Positions 49,966 to 59,159 of a DNA stretch of 64,000 nucleotides are shown here, one piece after another. The notes under the pieces are model-generated. The model had not been told where the DNA came from. It saw only the letters and a program-made list of their open reading frames with translations, and made no database searches. The position numbers and the translations under genes were made by a program. Source of the DNA: Edaphovirga cremea (lineage in GTDB: Bacteria; Pseudomonadota; Gammaproteobacteria; Enterobacterales; Enterobacteriaceae); contig NZ_QOVA01000008.1 in NCBI RefSeq assembly GCF_003332275.1, positions 1 through 64,000 of the forward strand, written 5' to 3'. Every line of letters starts with the position of its first letter. The stretch's first letter is position 1.

Positions 49966-50325
49966 TATTGTTCTCGAAAGTTGAATTATAAATTCAATGA
50001 AATATTTTTCTTTTTGGTATCAAAACAAATTAACACGTTTATAATCGTAAATATGTAATTACATTCAAGTCAGAGCCTAAAAGAGTGTAAGTGCATTGGA
50101 ATCGGAAAGGACCCCCTCCCCAGCAAGAACCTTTTGGAATAAATCAGAAAAGAACTGGAAGTTCGTTTCTTCAGCAGATGGATAATCTGTGGAGAAAAAC
50201 ATATCGTTTTTTTAAATAGCATATTGACGTTTAAAATCGCCAATCGTTATTTATTTTAATGAAAAATTAAAATCAGTCATTTTATTTTTAAATTCTATTA
50301 TTGTCTTTTCATAAGGAATCACTTT
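49966..50325. other. 360-bp divergent promoter region
   Basis: Very AT-rich gap between the LysR and LuxR-type genes. Contains the palindrome at 49981-49997 and no ORF. The final AAGGAATCACTTT is the ribosome site of the LuxR-type gene. Confidence 0.6.
49981..49997. promoter_or_regulatory. LysR-type palindrome TTGAATT-ATA-AATTCAA
   Basis: Perfect 7-bp arms with a 3-nt centre, 16 nt upstream of the LysR gene start. It matches the T-N11-A geometry that LysR-type regulators bind, suggesting autoregulation and possible control of the divergent LuxR-type gene. Confidence 0.6.
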
Positions 50326-50937
50326 ATGGATAGTAATGGTTTTAAATTATATAATGTCGAAACAAATCCCAGATCTTTAAGAAATAAGCAGAACTCTGAT
50401 TATTTTTCCTATCCAAAGGTTAATAACTATTTCGGTAAGGGAGTGCTTGAAGTCATTAACTCAGCAGCATTGGATAAAGCCACGAATGACGTGACCCTCG
50501 TGGATTTCAGAGTCTGCCATATCAATAGATTTATTACCACACACTGGTTATCCTACCTGAAAGGAAGGAAATTGATTGTTATTTCAGATAGATACATGAT
50601 ACCTCTGGCGAGATTTTATCAGCGTAAACACGACGGGTTTTTCTCCGTTTTGCATACTTCAATCCCGGTGAAGATGCTTGAAAATGAAGTTTCCAAAGCA
50701 TCGAAATGTGATGTTGTTGAGGAGGCGTTGAATATGAATACCAATAACCTTCTCTCTTTGAATACTGATGAAATTGCCTTGCTGAAGCAACTCCTGAAAG
50801 GTGATTCCATGACGTCAGTAGCCAAAAAAATGGGTGCAAATTACAGTCAGATTTATAACAGGAAAAATTCCTTGACTGTAAAAATGGGTGTATCGAGCAT
50901 TAATGAACTGAACCGTCTGGTCAATAGAAATCGTTAG
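50326..50937 (+). CDS. LuxR/RcsA-type HTH regulator, 203 aa
   Basis: N-terminal region without a recognisable receiver phospho-site (residues 1-140, including LVDFRVCHINRFITTHWLSYLKGRKLIVISDRY), then a C-terminal LuxR-type HTH (NTDEIALLKQLLKGDSMTSVAKKMGANYSQIYNRKNSLTVKMGVSSINELNRLV, residues about 146-200). Good ribosome site. It resembles the regulator at 15492 in plan, and like it stands beside fimbrial genes, which is where RcsA/MatA-like regulators commonly occur. Control of the second fimbrial operon is inferred. The gene is AT-rich. Confidence 0.8.
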   Translation: MDSNGFKLYNVETNPRSLRNKQNSDYFSYPKVNNYFGKGVLEVINSAALDKATNDVTLVDFRVCHINRFITTHWLSYLKGRKLIVISDRYMIPLARFYQRKHDGFFSVLHTSIPVKMLENEVSKASKCDVVEEALNMNTNNLLSLNTDEIALLKQLLKGDSMTSVAKKMGANYSQIYNRKNSLTVKMGVSSINELNRLVNRNR

Positions 50938-51131
50938 AGGGGATAGAATTATTGAAAGTAGCAGCTTGTAACTTTCCGACGTTCCAGGTTGTCCGGCTGT
51001 GTCTGATGCTTACCGCAAAACCTGGCTAAGCGCTGATCACTTTCTCTACGGTTCTTTCTATCGCGAGAACCGTAAAGAAATCCTAAGAAAGTTCATAGAA
51101 CATAGCGTAGATTTCGCAAAGGGGTCACTGC

Positions 51132-51153
51132 GCCTCGTCCTAAAGGACGGGGC
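51132..51153. repeat. GC-rich hairpin resembling an IS200/IS605 end
   Basis: Stem 51132-51140 with 51145-51153, loop TAAA, one G-T pair, in otherwise AT-rich DNA. Such short stem-loops (CGTCCTAAAGGACG type) are common at ends of IS605-family elements. Decisive evidence, such as a transposase or TTAC-type target, is missing. Confidence 0.35.
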
Positions 51154-51213
51154 AAGGATACCCAAAGTTGCCATAGTGCGACCAACATAGTGCGAACAAA
51201 TAGTGTGACCAAC

Positions 51214-51253
51214 AAAAACATCACCAAAGAAAGCGGTCTCTCTCGGGTGATGT
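51214..51253 (-). terminator. Terminator of the EF-hand gene
   Basis: ACATCACC (51218-51225) pairs with GGTGATGT (51246-51253). On the minus strand the stem is followed by TTTTTGTT. It lies 31 nt beyond the EF-hand stop. Confidence 0.72.
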
Positions 51254-51284
51254 CTTTGTAGTTGCATAGCCAATGGATCTACTC

Positions 51285-51506
51285 CTATTCTGAAGCCTTC
51301 AAAACCTCTTCCAGAGTGACTTTGCCATCATGGGCAAAATCGCATTCCTCAAGAAACCCTGCGGCGTCTTCTTCTGTAAATTTCCCGCCCTTTCTATTAA
51401 GAAACTCTTTGAAATCAGCCACAGTGATATAACCATCGTGATTAAGATCTTCTTCAGCGAAACGTTCCCTGATACTTGCTTTTTGCTCTTCAGTTAACGG
51501 TGCCAT
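51285..51506 (-). CDS. Two-EF-hand calcium-binding mini-protein, 73 aa
   Basis: Start at 51506, preceded by AAAGGGGGG; an upstream ATG at 51530 is less likely. No signal peptide, so cytosolic. Two EF-hand loops: residues 20-31 (DLNHDGYITVAD, positions 1, 3, 5, 6 and 8 of the loop all canonical but Asp at position 12 instead of Glu) and residues 56-67 (DFAHDGKVTLEE, Ala at position 3 in place of Asp/Asn, Glu at 12). Flanking amphipathic helices (EQKASIRERFAEE, AAGFLEEC) complete the pair. It is a monocistronic gene with its own terminator. Small bacterial calmodulin-like proteins are known but role is unclear; calcium sensing or buffering is inferred. Confidence 0.88.
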   Translation of the reverse strand: MAPLTEEQKASIRERFAEEDLNHDGYITVADFKEFLNRKGGKFTEEDAAGFLEECDFAHDGKVTLEEVLKASE

Positions 51507-51742
51507 GATTTCCCCCCCTTTAAATAACATTAAAAAATATGTACTGCTAAAGGATAGGACATGGCATGGGTTATTACTATATATACAAAAAAATTTTATT
51601 GCTCCTGAGTCACGGCCATTTAATATCCTGCTCTAACTTGATGATATATAAAGCCAGCCCAATGGATGACCGCAGCAGGTTCATTTATTGCCTGCAATAG
51701 TGCACGCAATACACCTCGAAACTGTTGTCGACACAGAAGCCT

Positions 51743-53254
51743 TTAAACATTAATAACCCCACTATAAAGACAGTAAATCGCAATAGCCGCAGCGGCCAGC
51801 GCGATAATAAAGAACCCTCTTTCCACCGGAGTAAATACCGCTTGATTCTGTTCACGTTTCGCCATAATAAACAGCAGCGTGCCCGGTCCATAAATCACCG
51901 CCGAAAGTAAAATGTATTTCAGGCCACCGGCATACACCATGAGAACGGCATAAAGCATCGCGATGACCGCTATCACCCACTCTTTTTTCTGCGCCGACAC
52001 CTCGGTAGGGGCGTATCCCTCGCCCGTTTTGGCGAGTTTTACGCCATAGGCCGCCACCAGCAGATAAGGGATCAGGACGAGGGAACTGGTTAACTCCAGC
52101 GCCAACTGGAAAGCATAGTCAGTAAACAGGGTGATAAGTAAGAACACCTGAATAAAAATATTGGTCATCCACACTGCCGATGAGGGGACGCCATTGCGAT
52201 TTTCAGTGGTGAAAACCTTTGGAATCAAGCCGCTCTGTGCAGCAGAAAAAAGCACTTCCGCCGCCAGCAGCGTCCATGACAGGTACGCGCCCATGACTGA
52301 AATAATCAAGCCAACGCTGATAAACACCGCACCCCACGGGCCAACGATATATTCCAGGACACCCGCCATCGAAGGCTGGCGGAGTGCTGCCAATTCGGGC
52401 CGTAACAGTACGCCATACGAAAGTACCGTTACCAGAATCAACAAACACAACACGCCAATAAATCCCAGAACAGTAGCGATACCCACATGTTTTCTGTTCT
52501 GCGCATAGCGGGAATAGACGCTTGCGCCTTCAATGCCCACAAATACGAAAACAGTCACCAGCATCGTGCTGCGAATTTGCGTAAAGAGGGATTCAGTGCC
52601 GACGACAGGCGCTATATCCGTCGCCGCATGCCCAACGTAGCCGTAATCATCCAGATGCGTGAGATCCGCCGCCGCACTAACGGGCAAATCCCCCCAGAAA
52701 TTCAGCATAAATACGTCACTTTTAAACGCAAAAACCAACACGATAATAAAAATGAAGATAGGAATAACTTTAGCAATAGTGGCAACGGTATTGATGGCTG
52801 CCGCCTCTTTAACACCACGCAACACCAGAAAATGAAAACTCCATAAAACAGCGGAGGCGATCAACACCGCGGGCAGCGTATTTCCCTCACCCAGTGCAGG
52901 GAAAAAGGCCCCCAACGTTGATTTAATCAGCACAAAATAAGAGACACTACCAATGCAGGCTCCCGCCCAGAAACCAATTGCCGAGGCGAAACCGGCATAA
53001 TCGCCGAAGCCCTTCTGCGCGTAAATATAGACACCCGAATTCAATTCAGGTTTTCTCAGCGCCAGCGACTGAAACACCAACGCCAGCATGAGCATACCTC
53101 CACCCGCAATCACCCAGGCAATAAGGGCACCCAGTCCACCCGTGGCCCGGCCAAACGTCGCAGGTAATGAAAAAATCCCCGCGCCAATCATCGACCCCAC
53201 AACCAACGACGTTAATGACCAAATAGACAATTTTTTTATTGTTGTGGTAGCCAT
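51743..53254 (-). CDS. APC-superfamily basic amino acid antiporter (ArcD/YdgI-like), 503 aa
   Basis: Twelve or more membrane helices. The start at 53254 (MATTTIKKLSIWS) is taken since a weak GAG lies just upstream; upstream ATGs at 53266 and 53296 exist. APC signatures: SLVVGSMIGAGIFSLPATFGRATGGLGALIAWVIAGGGML (helix 1 GSMIGAGIF unwound segment), LNSGVYIYAQKGFGDYAGFASAIGFWAG, FVFVGIEGASVYSRYAQ (helix 6) and the long C-terminal set. Best fit is the arginine/ornithine antiporter group (ArcD, YdgI). Exact substrate pair cannot be read; no arginine deiminase genes adjoin. Confidence 0.88.
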   Translation of the reverse strand: MATTTIKKLSIWSLTSLVVGSMIGAGIFSLPATFGRATGGLGALIAWVIAGGGMLMLALVFQSLALRKPELNSGVYIYAQKGFGDYAGFASAIGFWAGACIGSVSYFVLIKSTLGAFFPALGEGNTLPAVLIASAVLWSFHFLVLRGVKEAAAINTVATIAKVIPIFIFIIVLVFAFKSDVFMLNFWGDLPVSAAADLTHLDDYGYVGHAATDIAPVVGTESLFTQIRSTMLVTVFVFVGIEGASVYSRYAQNRKHVGIATVLGFIGVLCLLILVTVLSYGVLLRPELAALRQPSMAGVLEYIVGPWGAVFISVGLIISVMGAYLSWTLLAAEVLFSAAQSGLIPKVFTTENRNGVPSSAVWMTNIFIQVFLLITLFTDYAFQLALELTSSLVLIPYLLVAAYGVKLAKTGEGYAPTEVSAQKKEWVIAVIAMLYAVLMVYAGGLKYILLSAVIYGPGTLLFIMAKREQNQAVFTPVERGFFIIALAAAAIAIYCLYSGVINV

Positions 53255-53360
53255 GATAATTCTCATTTTTAGAGGAAATGGGTTGGCATAAATCATTTAT
53301 AAGAGAGATTCCGTCTCGCTATTATCAGAATAGACCAATTATTCCGCCATCAAGCTGAAT

Positions 53361-55133
53361 TTATTCCCCTTTTTCATCCTCTTCTCGCCGTTGATGCTGC
53401 CACATTGCGGCATAACGGCCATTTTGCGACAGCAGATCGCCGTGATCCCCACGCTCAACAATAACTCCTGCGTCAAGGACGATGATTTCATCGGCATCCA
53501 CGATCGTTGAGAGCCGATGGGCAATGACCAGCGTAGTGTGATTGCGGCTCACTTCATGTAAATGGGCTTGAATTTCGCGTTCGGTGTGGGTATCCAATGC
53601 GCTGGTGGCTTCGTCGAACACCAGGATCATTGGGTTTTTCAGGATGGTGCGGGCGATGGCGACACGCTGCTTTTCGCCACCGGAAAGCTTGAGCCCACGC
53701 TCGCCTACGCGGGTGTCATAGCCATCCGGCAAACTGACGATAAAATCATGGATATAGGCCAGTTTGGCAGCGCGTTCGATCTCCTCTTTGCTCGCGTCCG
53801 TATTGCCATAACCAATGTTATAACGCAGTGAATCATTGAACAGCACCGTATCCTGCGGCACGATGCCGATCGCCTGGCGCAGGCTGGCCTGCGTCACGTG
53901 GCGGATATCCTGACCGTCCAGTAAAATGGCACCGTCGGTTACCTCATAGAAACGGAATAACAGGCGTGAAAGCGTCGATTTTCCCGCGCCCGATGCGCCG
54001 ACAATGGCCACCGTTTTACCCGCAGGTATAGAGAAACTGATGTCTTTCAAAATAGGGCGACGGGGATCGTAACCGAAATTCACCTGGTCAAAAACAACCT
54101 CCCCTTTGGTCAAATGCAGGGATTTCGCGCCGGGCCGATCTTCAATTTCACGATCCAGTTCAAGAAGATCAAACATGTTATCCATATCAATCAGCGCCTG
54201 ACGAACCTCGCCATAAATAAACCCGAAGAAATTGAGTGGCTGATACAACTGCAACAGATAGGCATTGACCAAAACAAAATCACCCACCGTCATTTGCCCG
54301 CGAAGTATGCCCTGTGCGGCCATCGCCATCATCACCACCAAACCCACAGAAATAATTGCCGTCTGGCCAAGGCTCAATACGGTAAAACTGATCTGATTTT
54401 TGATGGCGGCAAATTCATAAAGCTGGCGTGATTGGTCGAAACGCCGGGCTTCGAAATCTTCATTGCCAAAATATTTAACGGTTTCATAATTCAACAGGCT
54501 GTCGATGGATTTATTATTGGCATCGGCGTTGGCCTGATTCAGTTCACGTCGAAAACGCGTCCGCCATCCCACAGCGGCAATGGTAAAAAGGATATAGCAC
54601 GTCACCGTAACCACAATCGCCACGGCAAACCAGACACTTAACAATCGCCACAGAATCACGGCGACCAGCGTAATCTCGAACAGAATCGGCAGAACTGAAA
54701 ACAACAAGCGTGACAGTACAGCGGCAACTGCCTGTGTGCCCCGCTCAATCGACAACGACAGACCGCCCGTCTGGCGTTCAAGGTGAAAACGCAGACTAAG
54801 CGCATGCAGTTGTTTGAACACCCGGATCCCCAGCAGGCGGGTGGCGTTCTGGCTGACATGCACAAACATCACGTTGCGCAGCTCCTCAAACAGCGAACCA
54901 CTGATGCGCGCAATACCATAAATCACAATAAAACCCAGGGGAATGGCGATCAATTGACCGTGTTCACCGCTTAATGTGTCTACCATCGATTTATAGGCCA
55001 ACGGCACAAACGCCGTACTCACCTTGGCGACGATCATAAACACGAAAGCCGCGCTGAGGTAGTAACGCAACTTCAGGTTTTCTTTCGGCCAGACATAGGG
55101 CAGAAGCATTTTCAGCGAACGGAAACGGGTCAT
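53361..55133 (-). CDS. Atm1/HMT1-type ABC exporter, 590 aa
   Basis: Half-transporter with a six-helix membrane domain (residues about 20-310) fused to an ATPase domain. ATPase motifs: Walker A GASGAGKST (379-387), Q-loop GIVPQD, signature LSGGEKQR (about 483-490), Walker B ILVFDEATSALD (about 503-514) and the switch His (IAHRLST, about 539). The membrane domain has the Atm1-family NYETVKYFGNEDFEARRFDQS and the GQMTVGDFVLVNAYLLQLYQPLNFFG motifs. Such exporters move glutathione-complexed or metal-linked cargo across the inner membrane; in bacteria some confer metal tolerance. It functions as a homodimer. Start 55133 has only a weak ribosome site. Confidence 0.93.
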   Translation of the reverse strand: MTRFRSLKMLLPYVWPKENLKLRYYLSAAFVFMIVAKVSTAFVPLAYKSMVDTLSGEHGQLIAIPLGFIVIYGIARISGSLFEELRNVMFVHVSQNATRLLGIRVFKQLHALSLRFHLERQTGGLSLSIERGTQAVAAVLSRLLFSVLPILFEITLVAVILWRLLSVWFAVAIVVTVTCYILFTIAAVGWRTRFRRELNQANADANNKSIDSLLNYETVKYFGNEDFEARRFDQSRQLYEFAAIKNQISFTVLSLGQTAIISVGLVVMMAMAAQGILRGQMTVGDFVLVNAYLLQLYQPLNFFGFIYGEVRQALIDMDNMFDLLELDREIEDRPGAKSLHLTKGEVVFDQVNFGYDPRRPILKDISFSIPAGKTVAIVGASGAGKSTLSRLLFRFYEVTDGAILLDGQDIRHVTQASLRQAIGIVPQDTVLFNDSLRYNIGYGNTDASKEEIERAAKLAYIHDFIVSLPDGYDTRVGERGLKLSGGEKQRVAIARTILKNPMILVFDEATSALDTHTEREIQAHLHEVSRNHTTLVIAHRLSTIVDADEIIVLDAGVIVERGDHGDLLSQNGRYAAMWQHQRREEDEKGE

Positions 55134-55323
55134 AGATCGATTTACGCTTTTTAATCAACGTGGTAAAGAGGATCCGTACCACCGGGGTAATTTGCTTAAA
55201 ATACCACAAATTATTAACAACCGACGCCAGCATCCGCATGTTGACTACGGTACGCTTTCAGCGCCGATTATGCTGCAACTCGCCAATTACACCTGGCTTT
55301 TGCGCGAGGATCTTGCCTGAACA

Positions 55324-55356
55324 GGAGGCAGCTGCAAGGCTTTCACGGCTGCCTCC
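55324..55356. terminator. Hairpin behind the autotransporter gene
   Basis: GGAGGCAGC (55324-55332) pairs with GCTGCCTCC (55348-55356), 15-nt loop; followed by CTTT on the plus strand. Lies 14 nt after the autotransporter stop (minus strand), so it probably ends that transcript. Confidence 0.6.
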
Positions 55357-55370
55357 CTTTCACTCACCGA

Positions 55371-58300
55371 TCAAAATCGCCAGGTAAAACCGGCGTTGAC
55401 GCTGTTGTCCTGATGGTTTTTCGACAGTAGACCGCCGTAGCCCAGCGACAGCGTGGCGTTGTCGTTCACCACCACTTCCGCCCCGGCCTTCAGCACCATG
55501 CCGTCACGAGATACCGGCACACTGTTCACCACGAACGGCGCGTTGCCGCCGTTGAACCTCAGCCCGGTGCCGCGTTCCAGCTCGCCGTACTGATGCTGCC
55601 AACCCAGCTCGCTGCGCAGCGCCACCTTCGTGCCTTTGCTCCCCTGCCACTCGGTGTCTGCACGCAGGCCCAGCGTCGATACCGTCGCGTCCGTGTGCTG
55701 TTTGTCGCCGTGCAGCGCCGCAGCGCCGCCGTTTTCCTCGATGCCGTTGTTTTCGAAGTTCACGTAAGCCAGATTGGCGAACGGCTCCAGGTTCAACCAA
55801 CCGCCCTGCACGCTGTACCCCGCCTCGGCGAATAGCTGCTCGGTGCGCGCGCTGTACTTCGCCGTTTCACGGTCCGACTGCGCACCGTAGTTCACCGAGC
55901 GCGAGGTGTCGATGCGATGCCAGGTGTAACCCGCTCCCGCACGCAGCGCCAACGCACCGATTTGCTTATCGCCGTAGGCCGCCAGGTGGTAGTTGTCGCT
56001 GTCTGCATTCGACACATAACCACCGTCCAGCGAGGTGCGGGTATAACCCGTTGCCACCCCCAGCCGCCAGTCGTCCGCCAGCGCCGAGTCCAATCCTATC
56101 AGCACCCCGTAGGTCGAGGCCTGATATCCGGTCGCGTTGGCATCGCCTGATGCGTGGTCCCACGCCCCCAGCAACTGCGCCCAAGCCCCGCCGTCATCCG
56201 CCTTGATGCCCGATGACGCCACCAGCCCTTCCGCCTGACGCAGGCGCCCATTCAGCGCCTCGCGCAGATAGCGGCTGTCGTTCACCAGCGCCGAGGCGAT
56301 GTCCGCGTGAATTTGCCCCGACAACTGGCGGAACGCCTGCCGCGCATCCGCCGCTGTGCCACTATTGAGAATACTCTCATACACGGGGTTGCCCGCAGCC
56401 AGCGCATCTGCCGCCGCCGCCACCGCGCGCTCGTTTTGCGTCTGCGCTACGCTGGCGAAGGCCGTGTCGTTGCGCCCGATATTCAGCGTCACCTGGTTCG
56501 GTTGATAGCTCAGCCCGGTGCCGAGGAACAGGTAGTTCGGTGCCACCGAGTCAAACTGCCCGCTCACGCCCTGCTGCGCGCTCAGGATGTTGTACTGTTG
56601 CTCCAAAAGGCTATGCACTTCGCTTTGCGACAACAAATTACTGCTGTTTTCCAACGATACGGCGACTTCACCACCGCCGATCGCTGCTGAGCCGCCGCTC
56701 TCGATCCGATCGCTCCGTCCATTCGGCCCCACTTCCACTTCGTAGTGCGAACCTGGCTCGAAGCTGACGTTGTTGATCACGTTCAGAGTGCCGATCGAGT
56801 TGCCCGGCACCACGGTGCCACCGCGATGAGCGGTCAGCGAGCCGACGCTGCCGGCGCCGCCGAGGATGCCGCCGTTGTGCACACTAACGTCAGAGGAAAC
56901 TGAACCATTAACTATCAAAGAACCCTGATTAATCAGGGTCGGTCCGAGGTAGGTGTTTTTTCCGGTTAACGCCAGTGCACCAATCCCCGTTTTTGTTAAA
57001 CCGCCATGCCCGCCAATATCATTTACCCAATTATCATAACCACATTCGGTACTGCTGCAGATACGCTGATTACTGGTTCCGGATTCAATGACTGCACCAA
57101 CACCGGGGATATTGGCGATAAATTGCGTTTGCGTATAGGAGCCATCAATATATAAATCCTTTGGAATATCATCTGCTGTAACAAACATTTTTGGGCCATC
57201 AATAGCACTTCCTAAATTGAGTTTTCCCCATCCGTATACAGCATCTATTCCCTTTTCACCAAGGTCAGTGGCGGTGGTAAGTAACACTGTGGTTATTTGA
57301 GACGTCGTCATGTAAGGAAATCGCTGCATGAGCACAGCCGCCGTACCTGAAACCATCGGTGCAGCCATCGATGTTCCGGTTTTTAATCCATATTTTGGTA
57401 AAATCTCTTTTTCACCTGTCTGAATATAGAGCGCATAGTCCGTTTGTGCCGTGGTACTATAAATATCGGTACCAGGTGCAGAAATACAGTAACTTGCCGT
57501 ATATCCACAACTTGTGGAAGAAGCATCCAGCATGTCATTCTGGGTCAAGTTAGCTGCGATAATGAAGTTATTTAATACATCAGGGAACAAATAAGGGAGG
57601 GAGGATTCGCCTAATGGCACATTGTAGTTATTTTCATTACCCGCAGCAAATACAATCAGTTTTCCAAAACGCGCGCTTCGTACTAAAGCAGCATGTTCGG
57701 AATTGTCAGAATCAAGTTCTGATGATGGTACAGGGCTATTGCTTAAAGCATTAATGATATTGATATCTTCTGCTGTGAATTCGTCGATGGCGTCTTGCTT
57801 CGTCACTTCAACGTAGAACGGCGTACCGTCGGGAAGGAATATCTCGTTACCATTTTCATCCTCATAGATAGGAACATCAGGTCCCCAACTGTTACTAAAA
57901 ATACGCGTATTGCTTTGTATTAGATATTCAAAATAATTATTATTTGACCCCAGGAGTTTAGCTGAAACCAGTTCTGAATTATAAGCTACGCCATGCATAC
58001 CTTGACCATTGCGAGCTGCTGCGGCTATCCCTGCTACATGTGTCCCATGGTCGCCAAAAATATAATCACCCAGGTTCGGGAAATTAGGGTGATCTGAAAA
58101 ATTATACGGATCAGCTGCATCAATTTTATTAAGTTTTCCTGCAAACTCCGGATGCGTAAAGACAGACTCATCAAATATGCCGATGCTTACGCCTTCACCA
58201 TTATATCCCCTTGCGTAGGCGTAATGAGCACCTATATATTCGAGTGCCCATTGATTATTAAACTCGTTTGTTCTCCAACTATCTGGTGAGCCAGTTTGCG

Positions 58301-58391
58301 CAGTTTCTGTATAACCGTCAGTCGATAACGCTCTGAAAGAAACCAGCACAAACAAAAATAAACCGCACTTTTTAAATGGTAATCTTCTCAT
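55371..58391 (-). CDS. Subtilisin-type (S8) serine protease autotransporter, 1006 aa
   Basis: The start at 58391 follows AAGGAAG and opens a signal peptide (MRRLPFKKCGLFLFVLVSFRALS). The S8 protease domain (residues about 40-440) has the triad Asp74 (GIFDES), His115 (GDHGTHVAG) and Ser341 (GTSMAAP), with the oxyanion Asn252 in AAGNE. The passenger continues as a beta-helix stem with autotransporter-associated repeats (LTKTGIGALALTGKNTYLGPTLINQGSLIVNGSV, GGTVVPGNSIGTLNV). A C-terminal beta barrel (about 730-1006) ends GFTWRF with the terminal Phe needed for Bam recognition. The architecture matches the Serratia serine protease autotransporters (Ssp-type). Barrel-encoding DNA is much more GC-rich than the protease part, suggesting a fusion of different origins. 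Confidence 0.95.
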   Translation of the reverse strand: MRRLPFKKCGLFLFVLVSFRALSTDGYTETAQTGSPDSWRTNEFNNQWALEYIGAHYAYARGYNGEGVSIGIFDESVFTHPEFAGKLNKIDAADPYNFSDHPNFPNLGDYIFGDHGTHVAGIAAAARNGQGMHGVAYNSELVSAKLLGSNNNYFEYLIQSNTRIFSNSWGPDVPIYEDENGNEIFLPDGTPFYVEVTKQDAIDEFTAEDINIINALSNSPVPSSELDSDNSEHAALVRSARFGKLIVFAAGNENNYNVPLGESSLPYLFPDVLNNFIIAANLTQNDMLDASSTSCGYTASYCISAPGTDIYSTTAQTDYALYIQTGEKEILPKYGLKTGTSMAAPMVSGTAAVLMQRFPYMTTSQITTVLLTTATDLGEKGIDAVYGWGKLNLGSAIDGPKMFVTADDIPKDLYIDGSYTQTQFIANIPGVGAVIESGTSNQRICSSTECGYDNWVNDIGGHGGLTKTGIGALALTGKNTYLGPTLINQGSLIVNGSVSSDVSVHNGGILGGAGSVGSLTAHRGGTVVPGNSIGTLNVINNVSFEPGSHYEVEVGPNGRSDRIESGGSAAIGGGEVAVSLENSSNLLSQSEVHSLLEQQYNILSAQQGVSGQFDSVAPNYLFLGTGLSYQPNQVTLNIGRNDTAFASVAQTQNERAVAAAADALAAGNPVYESILNSGTAADARQAFRQLSGQIHADIASALVNDSRYLREALNGRLRQAEGLVASSGIKADDGGAWAQLLGAWDHASGDANATGYQASTYGVLIGLDSALADDWRLGVATGYTRTSLDGGYVSNADSDNYHLAAYGDKQIGALALRAGAGYTWHRIDTSRSVNYGAQSDRETAKYSARTEQLFAEAGYSVQGGWLNLEPFANLAYVNFENNGIEENGGAAALHGDKQHTDATVSTLGLRADTEWQGSKGTKVALRSELGWQHQYGELERGTGLRFNGGNAPFVVNSVPVSRDGMVLKAGAEVVVNDNATLSLGYGGLLSKNHQDNSVNAGFTWRF

Positions 58392-59159
58392 TTTGATGAT
58401 CTTCCTTGTTGTCAGTTCCTTGAATGATAATTTTTGCTGTTTTGTTGCGCTAAAGCTAACACATAAAAGGAGAGCACTTGTGCAGTTATGGTTACTGCGC
58501 TTTGATGAAAAGGGCATCCTGTTTTTACGCCAGCCGATCGAACAACAGCAATCTGACGGTGGCAAGAACCAGCAACTTACCTTACCACGCGCTGAATGAT
58601 ACTTACGCACAAATATCTGAGGGTAGATCGCTGAAATCGGCCTGCGACTGCATCAGCGGAGATTGAGCCATGTTCAGCCCTGCTGCAGCGCGATGAAAAT
58701 GCAACTCTTCGGCGACCACAATGAGTTGATGAAGCAGGCGGGGTTTCTATCAGGGGAAATCAGTCCGCAATGGTCGTTAGGGGCGCTGGGAGTCAACGTA
58801 GAGTATCCAAAGCCTGGAGGACATGGTTGTCCCTGAATACTCCTGTTGATGCTTGATCTTATAGGTTTTATTACACCTGATTATGTTAGGGATAATATCG
58901 CGATGAGCAATCTTTTATTCTGTCCATTTTCGTTATAGCAATTTCATACGCTGCAAAGTGGTGAAATTCTGGTTAGCTGTCTACCCTTATTAAGGTCAGA
59001 GAGACATTACTACGGAAGATTATTCTTTGCGTCACTTCGTTTGGCAGGTGTGTTTTCCACGCTTTTCTGCCCGATGGCGCGCGTTAAAAATATCGTCAAC
59101 ATTGCGTATTCATGCCTGCTGCTGAATATCGCTGTTCAAACGTGATGAGGGAGTACGTT
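58392..59159. other. 768-bp region without a supported gene
   Basis: Contains the autotransporter promoter region (left) and the leader of the following membrane protein gene. A 47-codon ORF at 58693-58836 (MKMQLFGDHNELMKQAGF...) has no ribosome site or known motif. The base composition is mixed, and decayed coding sequence is possible. Confidence 0.5.

Larger units (their letters stand above)
50938..51284. other. 347-bp gap with hairpins, possible IS200/IS605-type remnant
   Basis: Contains a 9-bp inverted repeat TACGGTTCT/AGAACCGTA (51047-51055, 51066-51074) and a hairpin GCCTCGTCC-TAAA-GGACGGGGC (51132-51153) of the kind found near IS200/IS605 ends. A 63-codon ORF (50999-51190) spans both but is not convincing. 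There is no intact transposase, so the remnant identity is tentative. Confidence 0.4.

Noticed and set aside
50999..51190. 63-codon ORF MSDAYRKTWLS... as a real gene
   Set aside because: It spans two hairpins and has a composition that follows them; no good ribosome site and no recognised homology.
58693..58836. 47-codon ORF after the autotransporter promoter region
   Set aside because: Too short, no ribosome site, no recognisable family; could be decayed coding sequence but cannot be supported.
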